Assembly (NCBI GenBank): GCA_009777615.1
Contig: WRLM01000001.1
Span: forward strand, 248,001-312,000
Origin: Candidatus Methanoplasma cognatum
GTDB lineage: Archaea > Thermoplasmatota > Thermoplasmata > Methanomassiliicoccales > Methanomethylophilaceae
Length of the DNA: 64,000 nt
Direction: 5' to 3'
The notes below the pieces were generated by a model. It was not told the origin of the DNA and did not search any database. It saw only the letters and a program-made list of their open reading frames with translations. Made by a program: the position numbers and the translations under genes. Shown here one piece after another: positions 16,355 to 24,844 of this stretch (the stretch's first letter is position 1; every line of letters begins with the position of its first letter).

Positions 16355-17635
16355 TCAAAACAGCTGTCCGAAAAGATTGTGTATGACGACAGGGAGCATA
16401 AGGCATCCCGTCAAAGGGATCCTGCCCACATCCATATCCAGAGGGATCATCCCGACAAGTAGTGATATGATCAGTATCAGCAGGCCGAACGGCCCCGTGA
16501 GCAGCAGCACAAGCAGAACGATGAAGCCGACGACGGCTTTGTTAAGGGCCAAGGTATCGATCCTGTTGGCCATGCCGCTCATGACCTTTCCCGCTTTTGT
16601 TGTGATATGATAGCCAAGGAACGATGCGGCCGCCGTACTGAGCAGCAGCAGGAGGAACTCCGGTGAACAGAATCCCGATACGCTGTCCCCGATCATCTCT
16701 CTGATCACAAGCACGGTCCCCGACCTTCCGCTTCCCGATACCGATAACGTGACAAGGGAGAAGATCGACGTCACCGTGCCTATGGACGCGACGACAGAGA
16801 TGAACCTCTCCGGTTCATCCTCCGGCAGAAATACGGAAGAGAGCGACGCGCCGGCGGTCGCGGTGATGCCGGGATACCAACCCGCGATGGAGCCCATGAG
16901 CACCCCTTTGATCCCCGGCACGTGGTCCACCGGCTGGACGCCGTCGTCATGCTGTTTCGGGACGGAGGCATTTTTGAACGAGCTCAGCAGCACAGGCATT
17001 CCGAACAGCCCGGTGAGCAGCGGGAACAGAAGCGTCCCTTCTCCCGCGATTCCCGTTGAAGGTATCGGCAGGTCCATACAGATCAGCCCCAGCATTCCGG
17101 AGACAGCCACGAGCACAGCCGCCCAGATCTTGTTCGTGATGCTGCGTTCCTTCAGGATCATAGCCGAAAGCGTAAAGAGGAGGAAAGACACAGTAAATAC
17201 GTCGAGCCATCCCGCCAGTCCGTGCAGCATAAGGTATTGGACGGGGATGGCAAGCAGTACTGCAGCCGCTGCGCCGACGGCGCTTCCTATGGCTGCGGCG
17301 CGGACCGCGCGCATACCGTGCCCCTGCATCAGCAGCCTGTGTCCGGGCAAGGTCGTAAGCACCTCGTCTGGATCCGGCGCGCCGATGAAGACCGCCGGAA
17401 CATAATCGACGAACGAATGCACCACCGAGGCGGACATTATGCAGGATGATACGATGATCGGGACATACGAAGGGTCCGCAAAAGACGATATGAATGAGCT
17501 GATCGCCGGATAGGACACAAGCATTATTGAGGCCAGAGTATTGACATGTATCCCCGGGACCAATCCGGTGAATGTCCCTATCGCGGCGCCGGCAAGGCAT
17601 GCCCCCATTACTAATAATATCAGTTCCGGACCCAC
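16355..17635 (-). CDS. TctA/DUF112-family membrane protein
   Basis: 426 residues starting at GTG 17635, with about ten to twelve hydrophobic segments. GTFTGLVPGIHVNTLA near residue 20 and GWYPGITATAGASLSS near 250 are the paired glycine- and proline-rich re-entrant motifs of the tripartite tricarboxylate transporter large subunit family. Archaeal members of this branch occur without the TctB and TctC partners, as here, so its substrate and even its transport role are uncertain. It lies 49 bases downstream of hpt on the same strand. Confidence 0.75.
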   Translation of the reverse strand: MGPELILLVMGACLAGAAIGTFTGLVPGIHVNTLASIMLVSYPAISSFISSFADPSYVPIIVSSCIMSASVVHSFVDYVPAVFIGAPDPDEVLTTLPGHRLLMQGHGMRAVRAAAIGSAVGAAAAVLLAIPVQYLMLHGLAGWLDVFTVSFLLFTLSAMILKERSITNKIWAAVLVAVSGMLGLICMDLPIPSTGIAGEGTLLFPLLTGLFGMPVLLSSFKNASVPKQHDDGVQPVDHVPGIKGVLMGSIAGWYPGITATAGASLSSVFLPEDEPERFISVVASIGTVTSIFSLVTLSVSGSGRSGTVLVIREMIGDSVSGFCSPEFLLLLLSTAAASFLGYHITTKAGKVMSGMANRIDTLALNKAVVGFIVLLVLLLTGPFGLLILIISLLVGMIPLDMDVGRIPLTGCLMLPVVIHNLFGQLF

Positions 17636-17684
17636 GAACGAAGGACCGGCCCCCTCAGACTTAAAACCCCGAATTACAGTTATA

Positions 17685-18245
17685 CTAACGGTCCCGTATC
17701 CTGACGGCTCCGTCCTCCACCGTGATGTCCAGCATTCTTTTGATATCCACGCCTAAACGTTCGCCTAGCTCTTCTATTTCGGAACTTTTGTTGAATACCA
17801 CCAGTATATCGATAACCGATATCCCGTTCTCCCTCAGAGCGCCGACGACCGCCGATAACGTTCCGCCGGTGCTGAGTATATCGTCAACGATAATGACCCT
17901 GTCGCCTTTCCTGAGACCGTTGATGTACATTTCCCGGTCAGAATATCCGGTCTTGTATGGGACTTTGATCTCCCCTTCGATGCCGTACGATCGTTTTCTG
18001 ATCACTGTGTAGGGTATCCTCAGTCTGAGGGACAAGGGGACGGCGAGAGGTATCCCCATAGATTCAGGCGCGGCGATGCGGTCGCAATCGAAGCCGCAGG
18101 CAGAGACCATCCACTCGATGATCTCGTCAAGCACGGCAGGGTCCATCAGAGGCACGCCGTCTGTGACAGGGTGGACCATGTACGGATATCCGTTCATGTC
18201 GATAACCTGACTGCGCATCACGCTGGCCCTCAGTCTCTCATGCAT
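17685..18245 (-). CDS. hpt: Hypoxanthine/guanine phosphoribosyltransferase, archaeal type
   Basis: 186 residues matching the archaeal Hpt family from MHERLRAS through VHPVTDGVPL and ESMGIPLAVPLSLR to the PRPP-binding loop VIIVDDILSTGGTL near residue 118. It salvages hypoxanthine and guanine to IMP and GMP in the cytosol. This is the only gene in the window whose stop codon is TAG; an in-frame TAA follows seven codons later (17661-17663). If TAG is decoded as pyrrolysine, the protein would gain an eight-residue tail. The TctA-like gene follows on the same strand. Confidence 0.9.
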   Translation of the reverse strand: MHERLRASVMRSQVIDMNGYPYMVHPVTDGVPLMDPAVLDEIIEWMVSACGFDCDRIAAPESMGIPLAVPLSLRLRIPYTVIRKRSYGIEGEIKVPYKTGYSDREMYINGLRKGDRVIIVDDILSTGGTLSAVVGALRENGISVIDILVVFNKSSEIEELGERLGVDIKRMLDITVEDGAVRIRDR

Positions 18246-18291
18246 ATGGGCGAAATGCGGTGTCGGTTTTTAATTCTACCACCGAGTGACC

Positions 18292-18302
18292 TTTTTATAA
18301 AA
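18292..18302 (+). promoter_or_regulatory. TATA box of tyrS
   Basis: TTTTTATAAAA is centred about 31 bases before ATG 18328, putting the transcript start within a few bases of the initiation codon. A very short or absent leader is implied. Confidence 0.6.
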
Positions 18303-18327
18303 CCCCGATGATAAAGGCTCGATTCGA

Positions 18328-19395
18328 ATGGACGTCGGACAGAGATTGGCTATGGTAACCAGGAATGCTGAGGAGATCGTTACAGAGGAGGAGCTGAAGG
18401 AGCTCCTCTCAAAGAAAGAGATGCCAAGAGCATATATCGGGTTCGAGCCTTCCGGCCTTGTCCATCTGGGATGGGCTTTGGTCACGTCCAAGATCAAGGA
18501 CCTTGCGGAAGCGGGGTTCGACGTCATAGTTTTCTGGGCGGACTGGCACGCTTACATCAACGACAAACTGGGAGGCGACCTCGATAACATAAGGACATGT
18601 GCCAGATACATGGAGGATTGCTTCAAGGCACTCGGAGTGCCCGACAACGGAGTAAGATTCGTCTACGCGAGCGAGATACTCAGCGACATAGCATACTGGG
18701 AAAAGGTGATAAAGGTCGCAAAAGCGACAACCCTGTCCAGAGTGAAGAGGGCGATGACCATCATGGGCAGATCCGAGGACGAGGCCGAGGTGGATTTCTC
18801 TAAGCTCATCTATCCGATTCTGCAGGCGACCGATATTTTCTGCATGGACATAGATCTTGCCTATGCGGGAATAGATCAGAGAAGAGCACACATGCTTGCC
18901 AGGGATGCGGCGGAGAAGCTCGGGTGGAAGAAGCCAGTCGCACTTCACACTCCGCTCCTTCCCGGGCTGAAAGGCGGGGACAGGATGGATCCGGCCGCTT
19001 TCAAGATGTCCAAGAGCGATCCCGGCAGCAGCATAAACATCCACGATGAGGATGAAGCGATAAGGAGCAAAATGAAAAAGGCGTTCTGCCCCCCTGAGAA
19101 AGAGAAGGAAGGCGAGAACCCTGTCATGATGCTTTGCAAGTACGTCATCTTCCCCCGCCTCGGAAGGATGGACATATCGAGGCCGGAAAAGTTCGGCGGC
19201 GACGTATCCTTCTCCTCATATGAGGAAATGGCCGGATTATATTACTCGGGCTCCCTCTTCCCCCTCGATCTTAAGAACGGCGCCGCTGAATCTCTAATAA
19301 AGGTGCTGGGTCCTGTCAGGGAATACTTCGGGAAGCACCCGGATAACTATTCCGCTATGAGGCAGATATTCGGCGGGATGGAAAAGCTCAGATGA
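18328..19395 (+). CDS. tyrS: Tyrosyl-tRNA synthetase
   Basis: 355 residues, the length of the compact archaeal enzyme. GLVHLGW at about 43-49 is the HIGH motif and KMSKS at about 226-230 the second class I signature; DIDLAYAGIDQRRAHMLARD contributes to tyrosine binding. It charges tRNA-Tyr, whose intron-containing gene is at 6.8-6.9 kb. The last eight bases overlap the 3' end of the convergent DHH phosphoesterase gene. Confidence 0.95.
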   Translation: MDVGQRLAMVTRNAEEIVTEEELKELLSKKEMPRAYIGFEPSGLVHLGWALVTSKIKDLAEAGFDVIVFWADWHAYINDKLGGDLDNIRTCARYMEDCFKALGVPDNGVRFVYASEILSDIAYWEKVIKVAKATTLSRVKRAMTIMGRSEDEAEVDFSKLIYPILQATDIFCMDIDLAYAGIDQRRAHMLARDAAEKLGWKKPVALHTPLLPGLKGGDRMDPAAFKMSKSDPGSSINIHDEDEAIRSKMKKAFCPPEKEKEGENPVMMLCKYVIFPRLGRMDISRPEKFGGDVSFSSYEEMAGLYYSGSLFPLDLKNGAAESLIKVLGPVREYFGKHPDNYSAMRQIFGGMEKLR

Positions 19396-20359
19396 TCTCG
19401 CTCTGCTGAGCCCTTTTGATCGTTCTGAACTCGTCCATGGTCCTCTGCATGCATATGTGGAGCATGGCCTCCACATCCCCTGTTCCGGATATTCCGGCGG
19501 CGCCTCCGTGGCCTCCTCCGTCGGTCTGCGTCTCCCCGCCTATCCCGTTGATGATGTTGCCCAGATGGATCCCCTTTCTGACGATATCCTGGGTCGCTCT
19601 GGCGCTTATTCTGAACTCCTCATCCCTCTGAGACCCGACGAAGACAACGTCCGCGCCAGCCATCATGAGCGCTCTGCAGGACGAGGCTTCAAAGCTCCCT
19701 CCGTACGAGACCGAAACGATCATATCTCCGATGACATCGAACTTTACTCTTCCGATAGCTTTCATGACGGCTATCCTTTCGGACATTGTCATCTGCGCTC
19801 TGGTGAGGTTGAACACCTCGTCCATGTGCGTGCCGCTGCTTTGGAGCAGATCCGCAAAGGATCTCATCATTCCGGGGTTGGCATATTGGAAGTGGCCGCT
19901 GTCCGTCAGCATCCCTCCCAGCAGGGCCTTGGCCGCTTCACTGGGGACCTCGGACCCGGTGGAATCGATGATATCCTTGATGATCTCGCAGCAAGACACC
20001 CTTGTGCTGTCGCAGAGGAAGTGCATCCCTTCCCATTTGCCGGTGGGCATATGATGGTCGATCACCACACTGCCTTCGGGTATCGACAGGGCCGCAGATC
20101 CGAGCTGTTCGGGGGAGGAGGTGTCCACGACGACCACCAGATCGTACGCGCCGATGTCGCATTCGTCGAGGACCCTGATCCCCAGCTTCTCGGAAACCAG
20201 GCCGGCCACTCTGTCTACGCCTTCGGGGGCGAATATGTCTCCTCTAGGGAAACAGACGGAGAGCGCGAAGGCCGATCCGATCGCATCCATGTCCGCATTC
20301 CCGTGGACAAGGATCACTTTGTTCTCTGCTTTCAGCAGCTCCGCTGTTTCTTTGATCAT
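19388..20359 (-). CDS. DHH-family phosphoesterase
   Basis: 323 residues with DHH motifs HGNADMDAIG near residue 19, VVVDTSS near 75 and VIDHHMP near 99, and a DHHA1 domain ending in GGGHGGAAG near 285. Family members include NrnA-like oligoribonucleases, pAp phosphatases and archaeal RecJ-like exonucleases, all metal dependent; which applies here is undecided. Its ATG overlaps the stop of the upstream ABC permease gene (ATGA), making it the distal gene of the DUF2178/XRE/ABC operon, although its function need not be related. Confidence 0.85.
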   Translation of the reverse strand: MIKETAELLKAENKVILVHGNADMDAIGSAFALSVCFPRGDIFAPEGVDRVAGLVSEKLGIRVLDECDIGAYDLVVVVDTSSPEQLGSAALSIPEGSVVIDHHMPTGKWEGMHFLCDSTRVSCCEIIKDIIDSTGSEVPSEAAKALLGGMLTDSGHFQYANPGMMRSFADLLQSSGTHMDEVFNLTRAQMTMSERIAVMKAIGRVKFDVIGDMIVSVSYGGSFEASSCRALMMAGADVVFVGSQRDEEFRISARATQDIVRKGIHLGNIINGIGGETQTDGGGHGGAAGISGTGDVEAMLHICMQRTMDEFRTIKRAQQSEII

Positions 20360-21702
20360 TTTCTACCTTTATACACGAACTTCTTTGTCATCTTTGCGGC
20401 CTTTGTCGCACCCAGACCTGTCAGCAGGATGTCTGACTTGTACAACTTGACTGTGATGAATACCACTACCAAAGTGAACGCAAGCAGATATATCAGGCCG
20501 GCCAGGATTATGGTCATGTCTCCGAACATGAGATTGTTCATTGCCATCATCGGATGTGAGAACGGTATCGCGAATATGATCCCCTGCACTACAGTAGGCA
20601 GGCTCCCCCAGGTGGTGAACATAGTGACGAACATAGGTATCATGGCAAGGACCATGATCGGCAGGATCATCGTCTGCGATGCCTTGTAGTTCTTTGTGAA
20701 AGCGCCAAGGATCATACAGATGCCTAGGGCACAGAATATGGCCAGGAATATCATGACCGCCATTATCGCCCACTCTGTTATCCCAAGGCTGAGGCCGTAA
20801 TCCTGAAGGTTCACCCCTCCCATGGGACTTGTGACCCCTCCGACATAGAATGACATTCCCACCATGTAGGCCATGCCGTAAACGAGCCCTACAATCGCCG
20901 CGGCAAGCAGTTTGCCACTTACGATGGTGGTACGCTTCATGGGCATCGTAAGGAGCGTCTCAAGCGTCTTGTTCTCCTTTTCGCTTCCCATCGAAGATAT
21001 GACCATGCCTCCTATGACCATGATGATCATCATGATCACTATCGGCACCATCATGGTCTGGCTCATGATCGTTGTGGCGATATCTGTGGGAGTCACGCCT
21101 TCGTGGATCTGTCCGTTGATGTATGTCTGCGGTGAGCTTGCAAGGACGGGGCTAAGAAGGAATTCCGCAGGCGTACTCGGATCCGTAATATCCGAGACCA
21201 GCTCATACGAGATGCTGCTGGATATCCAAGGGATCAGCATTGACGACACAAGGGAAGATGTGGTCCCGAAGACCCCTTCGTTCCTGAAAACATAGTACTG
21301 GTCGATCTTTGTCCGCTCTTTGCTGTTTATCTTTTCAGTGAAATCACTTGGGATCATGAAGACGGTGACCAACCCTTTTTCAGCCATCTCTTTATTTATC
21401 TGCTCGAAGTCCCCGTATGGGCTGTCAAGCATGATGATGTATTCCAATGCTTCTTCATGGGTGGTTTCATACTGATATATGTAGAAGTCAGGCATAGAAT
21501 CGATGGCGAACTCAGACCAGTATCCCCCCTCATCATCATTTATGATGCCGATCTTAGACGGGGTGGATAAGCTTTCTGTTTCGCTGCTGATCATCGTTCC
21601 GACCCCCATGAATATGAAAACCATTACCAGAACGGACACTATTGCCCCCGGCGTCAGAAGCTCCTTGAGCTCTTTCTTCGTGAGATTCAAGAGGTGATTC
21701 AT
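20356..21702 (-). CDS. ABC-2 permease, NatB-like
   Basis: 448 residues. One membrane segment near residues 20-40 is followed by a large extracytoplasmic region (about 45-215) and five segments in the C-terminal half, the layout of NatB/YhaP-type permeases. SSMGSEKENKTLETLLTMPM near 245 is the family motif. It is coupled by 4-base overlaps to the ATPase gene upstream and the DHH gene downstream. It probably extrudes a toxic ion or compound, in partnership with the ATPase. Confidence 0.87.
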   Translation of the reverse strand: MNHLLNLTKKELKELLTPGAIVSVLVMVFIFMGVGTMISSETESLSTPSKIGIINDDEGGYWSEFAIDSMPDFYIYQYETTHEEALEYIIMLDSPYGDFEQINKEMAEKGLVTVFMIPSDFTEKINSKERTKIDQYYVFRNEGVFGTTSSLVSSMLIPWISSSISYELVSDITDPSTPAEFLLSPVLASSPQTYINGQIHEGVTPTDIATTIMSQTMMVPIVIMMIIMVIGGMVISSMGSEKENKTLETLLTMPMKRTTIVSGKLLAAAIVGLVYGMAYMVGMSFYVGGVTSPMGGVNLQDYGLSLGITEWAIMAVMIFLAIFCALGICMILGAFTKNYKASQTMILPIMVLAMIPMFVTMFTTWGSLPTVVQGIIFAIPFSHPMMAMNNLMFGDMTIILAGLIYLLAFTLVVVFITVKLYKSDILLTGLGATKAAKMTKKFVYKGRK

Positions 21703-22418
21703 CCTTTCACCGCCTTAACGAACACTTCTTCCAGGTTGGCGGCGTTATACTTTTCCTTAAGCTCCGCCGGGGTCCCTGTCAGAACGAGATTTCCTTCGTT
21801 GATCATTGCGATCCGGTCGCAGAGCATGTCCACTTCGAACATATTGTGCGATGAGAGCAGAACCGTCACCCCTTTCTTAGCGATGCCCCTGATGATCTCC
21901 CTTATCTCAAATGCGTTGATGACGTCAAGGCCGGACGTGACCTCGTCCATTATCGCTATCTTGGGGGAGGGCATGACCGCTCTCGCTATCAGGAGCCTTC
22001 TCGCCATGCCTTTGCTGTAGGTATCTACCTTTGAATCTATCCTGTCTCCGAGGTCGGCGAGCTTTATCCCTTCATCGACCATTCTCTCGAAATCTTCGCC
22101 GTCGGCGAAGAAACCGGCCATGAATCTTAGGTATGCCCTCCCGGTGAGCGTTTTGTACGCTCCTGCGTCCTCAGGAAGGTAGCTTATGACCTCCCTGACG
22201 TCGTCCGGCCTTTCCGTAACATCATGGCCGCACACTTTGATGCTCCCCGATGTCAGTCTGAGAAGCGTGGATATCATGCGGAGGGTCGTGGTCTTGCCGG
22301 AACCGTTCGGGCCGATCAGGCCGAATACCTCTCCTTCTTCCACTGAGAAACTGACGCCTTTTACCGCCTCGAACTCCCCGTATGCTTTTTTCACGTCCTT
22401 TACGATAAGTGATTCCAA
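21699..22418 (-). CDS. ABC transporter ATP-binding protein, NatA-like
   Basis: 239 residues with Walker A GPNGSGKTT near 36-44, signature YSKGMARRL near 130, Walker B KIAIMDEV near 150 and switch histidine SSHNMFE near 188. It energises the NatB-like permease with which it overlaps by four bases. It starts two bases downstream of the XRE regulator gene, so the whole set is presumably one transcript. Confidence 0.9.
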   Translation of the reverse strand: MESLIVKDVKKAYGEFEAVKGVSFSVEEGEVFGLIGPNGSGKTTTLRMISTLLRLTSGSIKVCGHDVTERPDDVREVISYLPEDAGAYKTLTGRAYLRFMAGFFADGEDFERMVDEGIKLADLGDRIDSKVDTYSKGMARRLLIARAVMPSPKIAIMDEVTSGLDVINAFEIREIIRGIAKKGVTVLLSSHNMFEVDMLCDRIAMINEGNLVLTGTPAELKEKYNAANLEEVFVKAVKG

Positions 22419-22420
22419 CT

Positions 22421-22618
22421 TTATTCCTCCTTTTCGCTGAATATCTCCTCTATGCTCTTTCCGAAAAAGTTTGATATTTTAAAGGCAAGTTTCAGAGAAG
22501 GGTCGTACTTTCCGTTCTCTATGGCGATCACCGTCTGCCGGGACACGTCAAGAGCCTCCGCCAATTCTTCTTGGGTGATGTTCATCATTGCCCGCATGAC
22601 CCTGATGCTGTTATCCAT
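22421..22618 (-). CDS. XRE-family transcriptional regulator
   Basis: 65 residues, a single Cro/CI-type helix-turn-helix: ITQEELAEALDVSRQTVIAIENG spans about 14-36, and the tail IEEIFSEKEE is typical of this compact subfamily. It probably binds the palindrome at 23031-23046 at the head of its own operon. The start overlaps the end of the DUF2178 gene by eight bases. Confidence 0.9.
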   Translation of the reverse strand: MDNSIRVMRAMMNITQEELAEALDVSRQTVIAIENGKYDPSLKLAFKISNFFGKSIEEIFSEKEE

Positions 22619-23030
22619 CTTTCTGCATTCTCCTGTTAAGGATTAGGAAGGATATAGAGTATGTCATCAGCAATAATGCGGTGACCAGTTGCATCAGCAT
22701 TTTCGCAAACCCCGCCACGTCTATATCCGTGTCTCTTTCGACGATCTCGATCAGGAACCATGCGGCGATAATCTGAGGCAAAGTGACCGCGAATGCATAA
22801 TAGGCGGATTTGTATTGAATGTCGCGGGACATCTCGTCCTCCTTTACAGGGTATCCCCCCTTATGTCTTATGTGATAACCTAACGCTAACCCGAAGGCAG
22901 CCGCCACGGCAGTGATGGCCCCCATGAACAATACGGTTATCAACGGCATCGCAAAAAGAAAGAAGAACATGAGGGCGGCCATCTCTACTGCGGCGGCCCA
23001 GGAGTAGATTAAGAGGAGTTGCTTTTTCAT
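22611..23030 (-). CDS. DUF2178-like four-helix membrane protein
   Basis: 139 residues with four hydrophobic segments at about 8-28, 30-50, 75-97 and 108-130, and a charged stretch KEDEMSRDIQYKSA between helices two and three, as in DUF2178 proteins. The family often travels with a small XRE regulator, as here. No Shine-Dalgarno is possible, because the operator palindrome abuts the ATG; the gene is probably leaderless. Function unknown; it may sense or modulate the adjoining ABC transporter. Confidence 0.78.
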   Translation of the reverse strand: MKKQLLLIYSWAAAVEMAALMFFFLFAMPLITVLFMGAITAVAAAFGLALGYHIRHKGGYPVKEDEMSRDIQYKSAYYAFAVTLPQIIAAWFLIEIVERDTDIDVAGFAKMLMQLVTALLLMTYSISFLILNRRMQKDG

Positions 23031-23067
23031 GTAAAGTATACTTTACTATATGTTAATAAAACTTTAC
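23031..23067 (-). promoter_or_regulatory. Operator palindrome and promoter of the XRE/ABC operon
   Basis: GTAAAGTATACTTTAC at 23031-23046 is a perfect 16-bp palindrome lying directly against the initiation codon of the DUF2178 gene. A further half site ACTTTAC occurs at 23061-23067, and a T/A-rich TATA-like stretch near 23050-23060 lies between. The expected transcript start falls inside the palindrome, which is the geometry of a repressor site; the XRE protein of the operon is the natural candidate. Confidence 0.6.
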
Positions 23068-23102
23068 ATCAAGGATGGTTTGGGAATGGGTTTGGAAAAG
23101 TT

Positions 23103-23444
23103 TTACTCTTGTCCTATAGCCTTGTTGATCGTTTCCTGGAGGGACTCGTATCTCTCGCGGAGCGTCTTTTCCTGGCGCTCGAGGCCTTTGATCCTTATGT
23201 CAAGGGTCTCGATCGATTCTTCGATGTCGGCTTTGATCCTTTCTTTGTCGTCCACTTTGATCAGGAGCGAGCCGGAGCTCTTGTAGACGTCGCCAGTGGC
23301 CTTAGAGAGCTCCTCCGACGTCCTCATCATCTCCTTGCGCTGAGCCTCCATCTGCAGTTTCTGGGCGGATACCGTCTGCAGCTGCTGCTGCGTCTGCTGG
23401 AACTGGACTATCTGGTTCTGTAACTGCGGGCTGATATTGTTCAT
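23103..23444 (-). CDS. pfdB: Prefoldin subunit beta
   Basis: 113 residues: two long coiled-coil helices (about 5-45 and 70-110) joined by the short beta hairpin around VYKSSGSLLIKV, the prefoldin beta pattern with LQNQIVQFQQTQQQLQ. Four beta and two alpha subunits form the jellyfish-shaped cytosolic chaperone that passes unfolded proteins to the thermosome. It ends the rpl37ae-rpoP-pcc1-pfdB gene string, its standard archaeal location. Confidence 0.93.
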   Translation of the reverse strand: MNNISPQLQNQIVQFQQTQQQLQTVSAQKLQMEAQRKEMMRTSEELSKATGDVYKSSGSLLIKVDDKERIKADIEESIETLDIRIKGLERQEKTLRERYESLQETINKAIGQE

Positions 23445-23448
23445 CTGT

Positions 23449-23679
23449 TCACCTTGTTATTCTGCCTATGTCTTCGGTTATCTTTATGCATTCCAGGTAT
23501 GCGTTCAGCGCCGCCCTCATCGCCGAAGCGTCGGCGGCGGTTATCTCGACCACGCCCGCGCCCTCCTCGCACCGCACGCAGGACCTGGTGCGGGGGAGTT
23601 CCCTCCCCGCTTCCGGGCCCAGCGCGGATATGATGTCCGGCGCGTCGTCCGATATTATCCTGATCTCAGCGGCGAACAT
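23449..23679 (-). CDS. pcc1: KEOPS complex subunit Pcc1
   Basis: 76 residues. The fold and the closing AADASAMRAALNAYLECIKI match Pcc1, the small dimer-forming subunit of KEOPS that makes threonylcarbamoyladenosine at tRNA position 37. It lies one base after rpoP and four before pfdB. The tRNA methylthiotransferase at 54.2 kb acts on the same modified base, although at a distant locus. Confidence 0.85.
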   Translation of the reverse strand: MFAAEIRIISDDAPDIISALGPEAGRELPRTRSCVRCEEGAGVVEITAADASAMRAALNAYLECIKITEDIGRITR

Positions 23680-23680
23680 A

Positions 23681-23812
23681 TCAGTCGGACTTCAGGACCT
23701 TCTTCACGTTCGGTCTTTCCTTGAAGAAGATCTTCGATCCGCATTTCTCGCACTGGAGCCCAAGGGCGTTCACGTTCCTGATGGGTTCGTTGCACTTAGC
23801 GCATCTGTACAT
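23681..23812 (-). CDS. rpoP: DNA-directed RNA polymerase subunit P (Rpo12)
   Basis: A 43-residue protein: YRCAKCNEPI and LQCEKCGSKIFFKERP, the zinc ribbon and basic tail of archaeal RpoP, homologous to eukaryotic Rpb12. It is a small assembly subunit of RNA polymerase. It sits between rpl37ae and pcc1, separated from pcc1 by a single base. Confidence 0.93.
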   Translation of the reverse strand: MYRCAKCNEPIRNVNALGLQCEKCGSKIFFKERPNVKKVLKSD

Positions 23813-23817
23813 TTATA

Positions 23818-24066
23818 TCATTCCGGTACCTGAGACAGGTCTTTTTTCGTTTTGGGGCTGTATGCCTCCGCCGCGAATTTCGTGTCGCAGTGTCTGCATT
23901 CCCAGATCCCGGAGCTCACTCTTTTCACGGACATGTGGTGGCAGACGGGGCACTCGTGCTTTGCTTTCTGGTGGGCCTCGATGTTCTTGACCCTGTTGCG
24001 GACGACCACGCCGTATCTGGCGCCGAACCTTCCGGCCGTACCCGCTTTTCTTGTTCTTTTTGCCAT
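23818..24066 (-). CDS. rpl37ae: Ribosomal protein L37Ae
   Basis: 82 residues with the zinc ribbon CPVCHHMSV and WECRHCDTKFAA and the N-terminal KRTRKAGTAGRFGARYG, matching archaeal L37Ae. Large-subunit ribosomal protein. Starts four bases after the rrp42 stop and precedes rpoP by five bases. Confidence 0.95.
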   Translation of the reverse strand: MAKRTRKAGTAGRFGARYGVVVRNRVKNIEAHQKAKHECPVCHHMSVKRVSSGIWECRHCDTKFAAEAYSPKTKKDLSQVPE

Positions 24067-24070
24067 TGTA

Positions 24071-24844
24071 TCACCCGATGATCTTTCTGATGGCCTTGCC
24101 CTTCTCCACGGCCCGGTCCAGACACAGGTTGAGTTCGTCGCGTGTGATCGAACCCCTTCCTCCTTTCTGCATGGCCCTGAAGTTCCCCTTGTCGTCGGTT
24201 GTGACGGTCAGGCGGGCGGACGAGATCATCTCTTCGTCGAAATTTGGGTCAAGTATTAAATCATTTCCTATTTTGACCGACGTGACCGATATGGGGGTGC
24301 AGGTGACCGGCAGAGGTTTGTTCTCTCCTTTCCCGTACTGCTCCCCCGGAATGACCGCCGATTTCAGGGCGAGCACCGCCGCGATATTGGAAGCGTCGAA
24401 GAGGTTGCCGTCGTAGTCCAGCGCATATATGTCGACGAAGCACATCCATACTTCCTCTCCGGGGACCATGCACAGCTGCTTGACGTCTATCATCTTGGAC
24501 TCGCGGATGCCGCGGTCCACCACCCTCGCCAGTTCGATCGCGTCCTCGCCGGGCGGACCGGACTCGAAGGAGGGGTGCGCCATGGGGATTAGCTCGGCGC
24601 CCATCGTCAGGACCCCGCTGTCGGGAGTGTCGGGGAACGGGGTCCCGGGTATGATCTTCACTCCCGCGATGACCTCGGTCTTTCCCAGTTTGACCCTGGC
24701 GGAGCCGTCCGCGCTTTCTATGCAGCCGACGTCCGTGATTATTTCTCTTATATCGTCAACGCCTCTGCCGTCCTCTCTCCTGCCCTCTTTCAGGAGGTTC
24801 GTTATGTGGTTCTTCTTTATCTCGGAGATAACGTGCTCACTCAT
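24071..24844 (-). CDS. rrp42: Exosome complex subunit Rrp42
   Basis: 257 residues from ATG 24844, an RNase PH-fold protein. It is the non-catalytic partner of Rrp41 in the hexameric ring of the archaeal exosome, which degrades and tails RNA 3' ends. [14 protein letters not shown] is the usual family start, and this ATG overlaps the end of rrp41 by eight bases. The RNase PH loop [32 protein letters not shown] is recognisable in pieces near residues 80-110. Confidence 0.94.
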   Translation of the reverse strand: MSEHVISEIKKNHITNLLKEGRREDGRGVDDIREIITDVGCIESADGSARVKLGKTEVIAGVKIIPGTPFPDTPDSGVLTMGAELIPMAHPSFESGPPGEDAIELARVVDRGIRESKMIDVKQLCMVPGEEVWMCFVDIYALDYDGNLFDASNIAAVLALKSAVIPGEQYGKGENKPLPVTCTPISVTSVKIGNDLILDPNFDEEMISSARLTVTTDDKGNFRAMQKGGRGSITRDELNLCLDRAVEKGKAIRKIIG

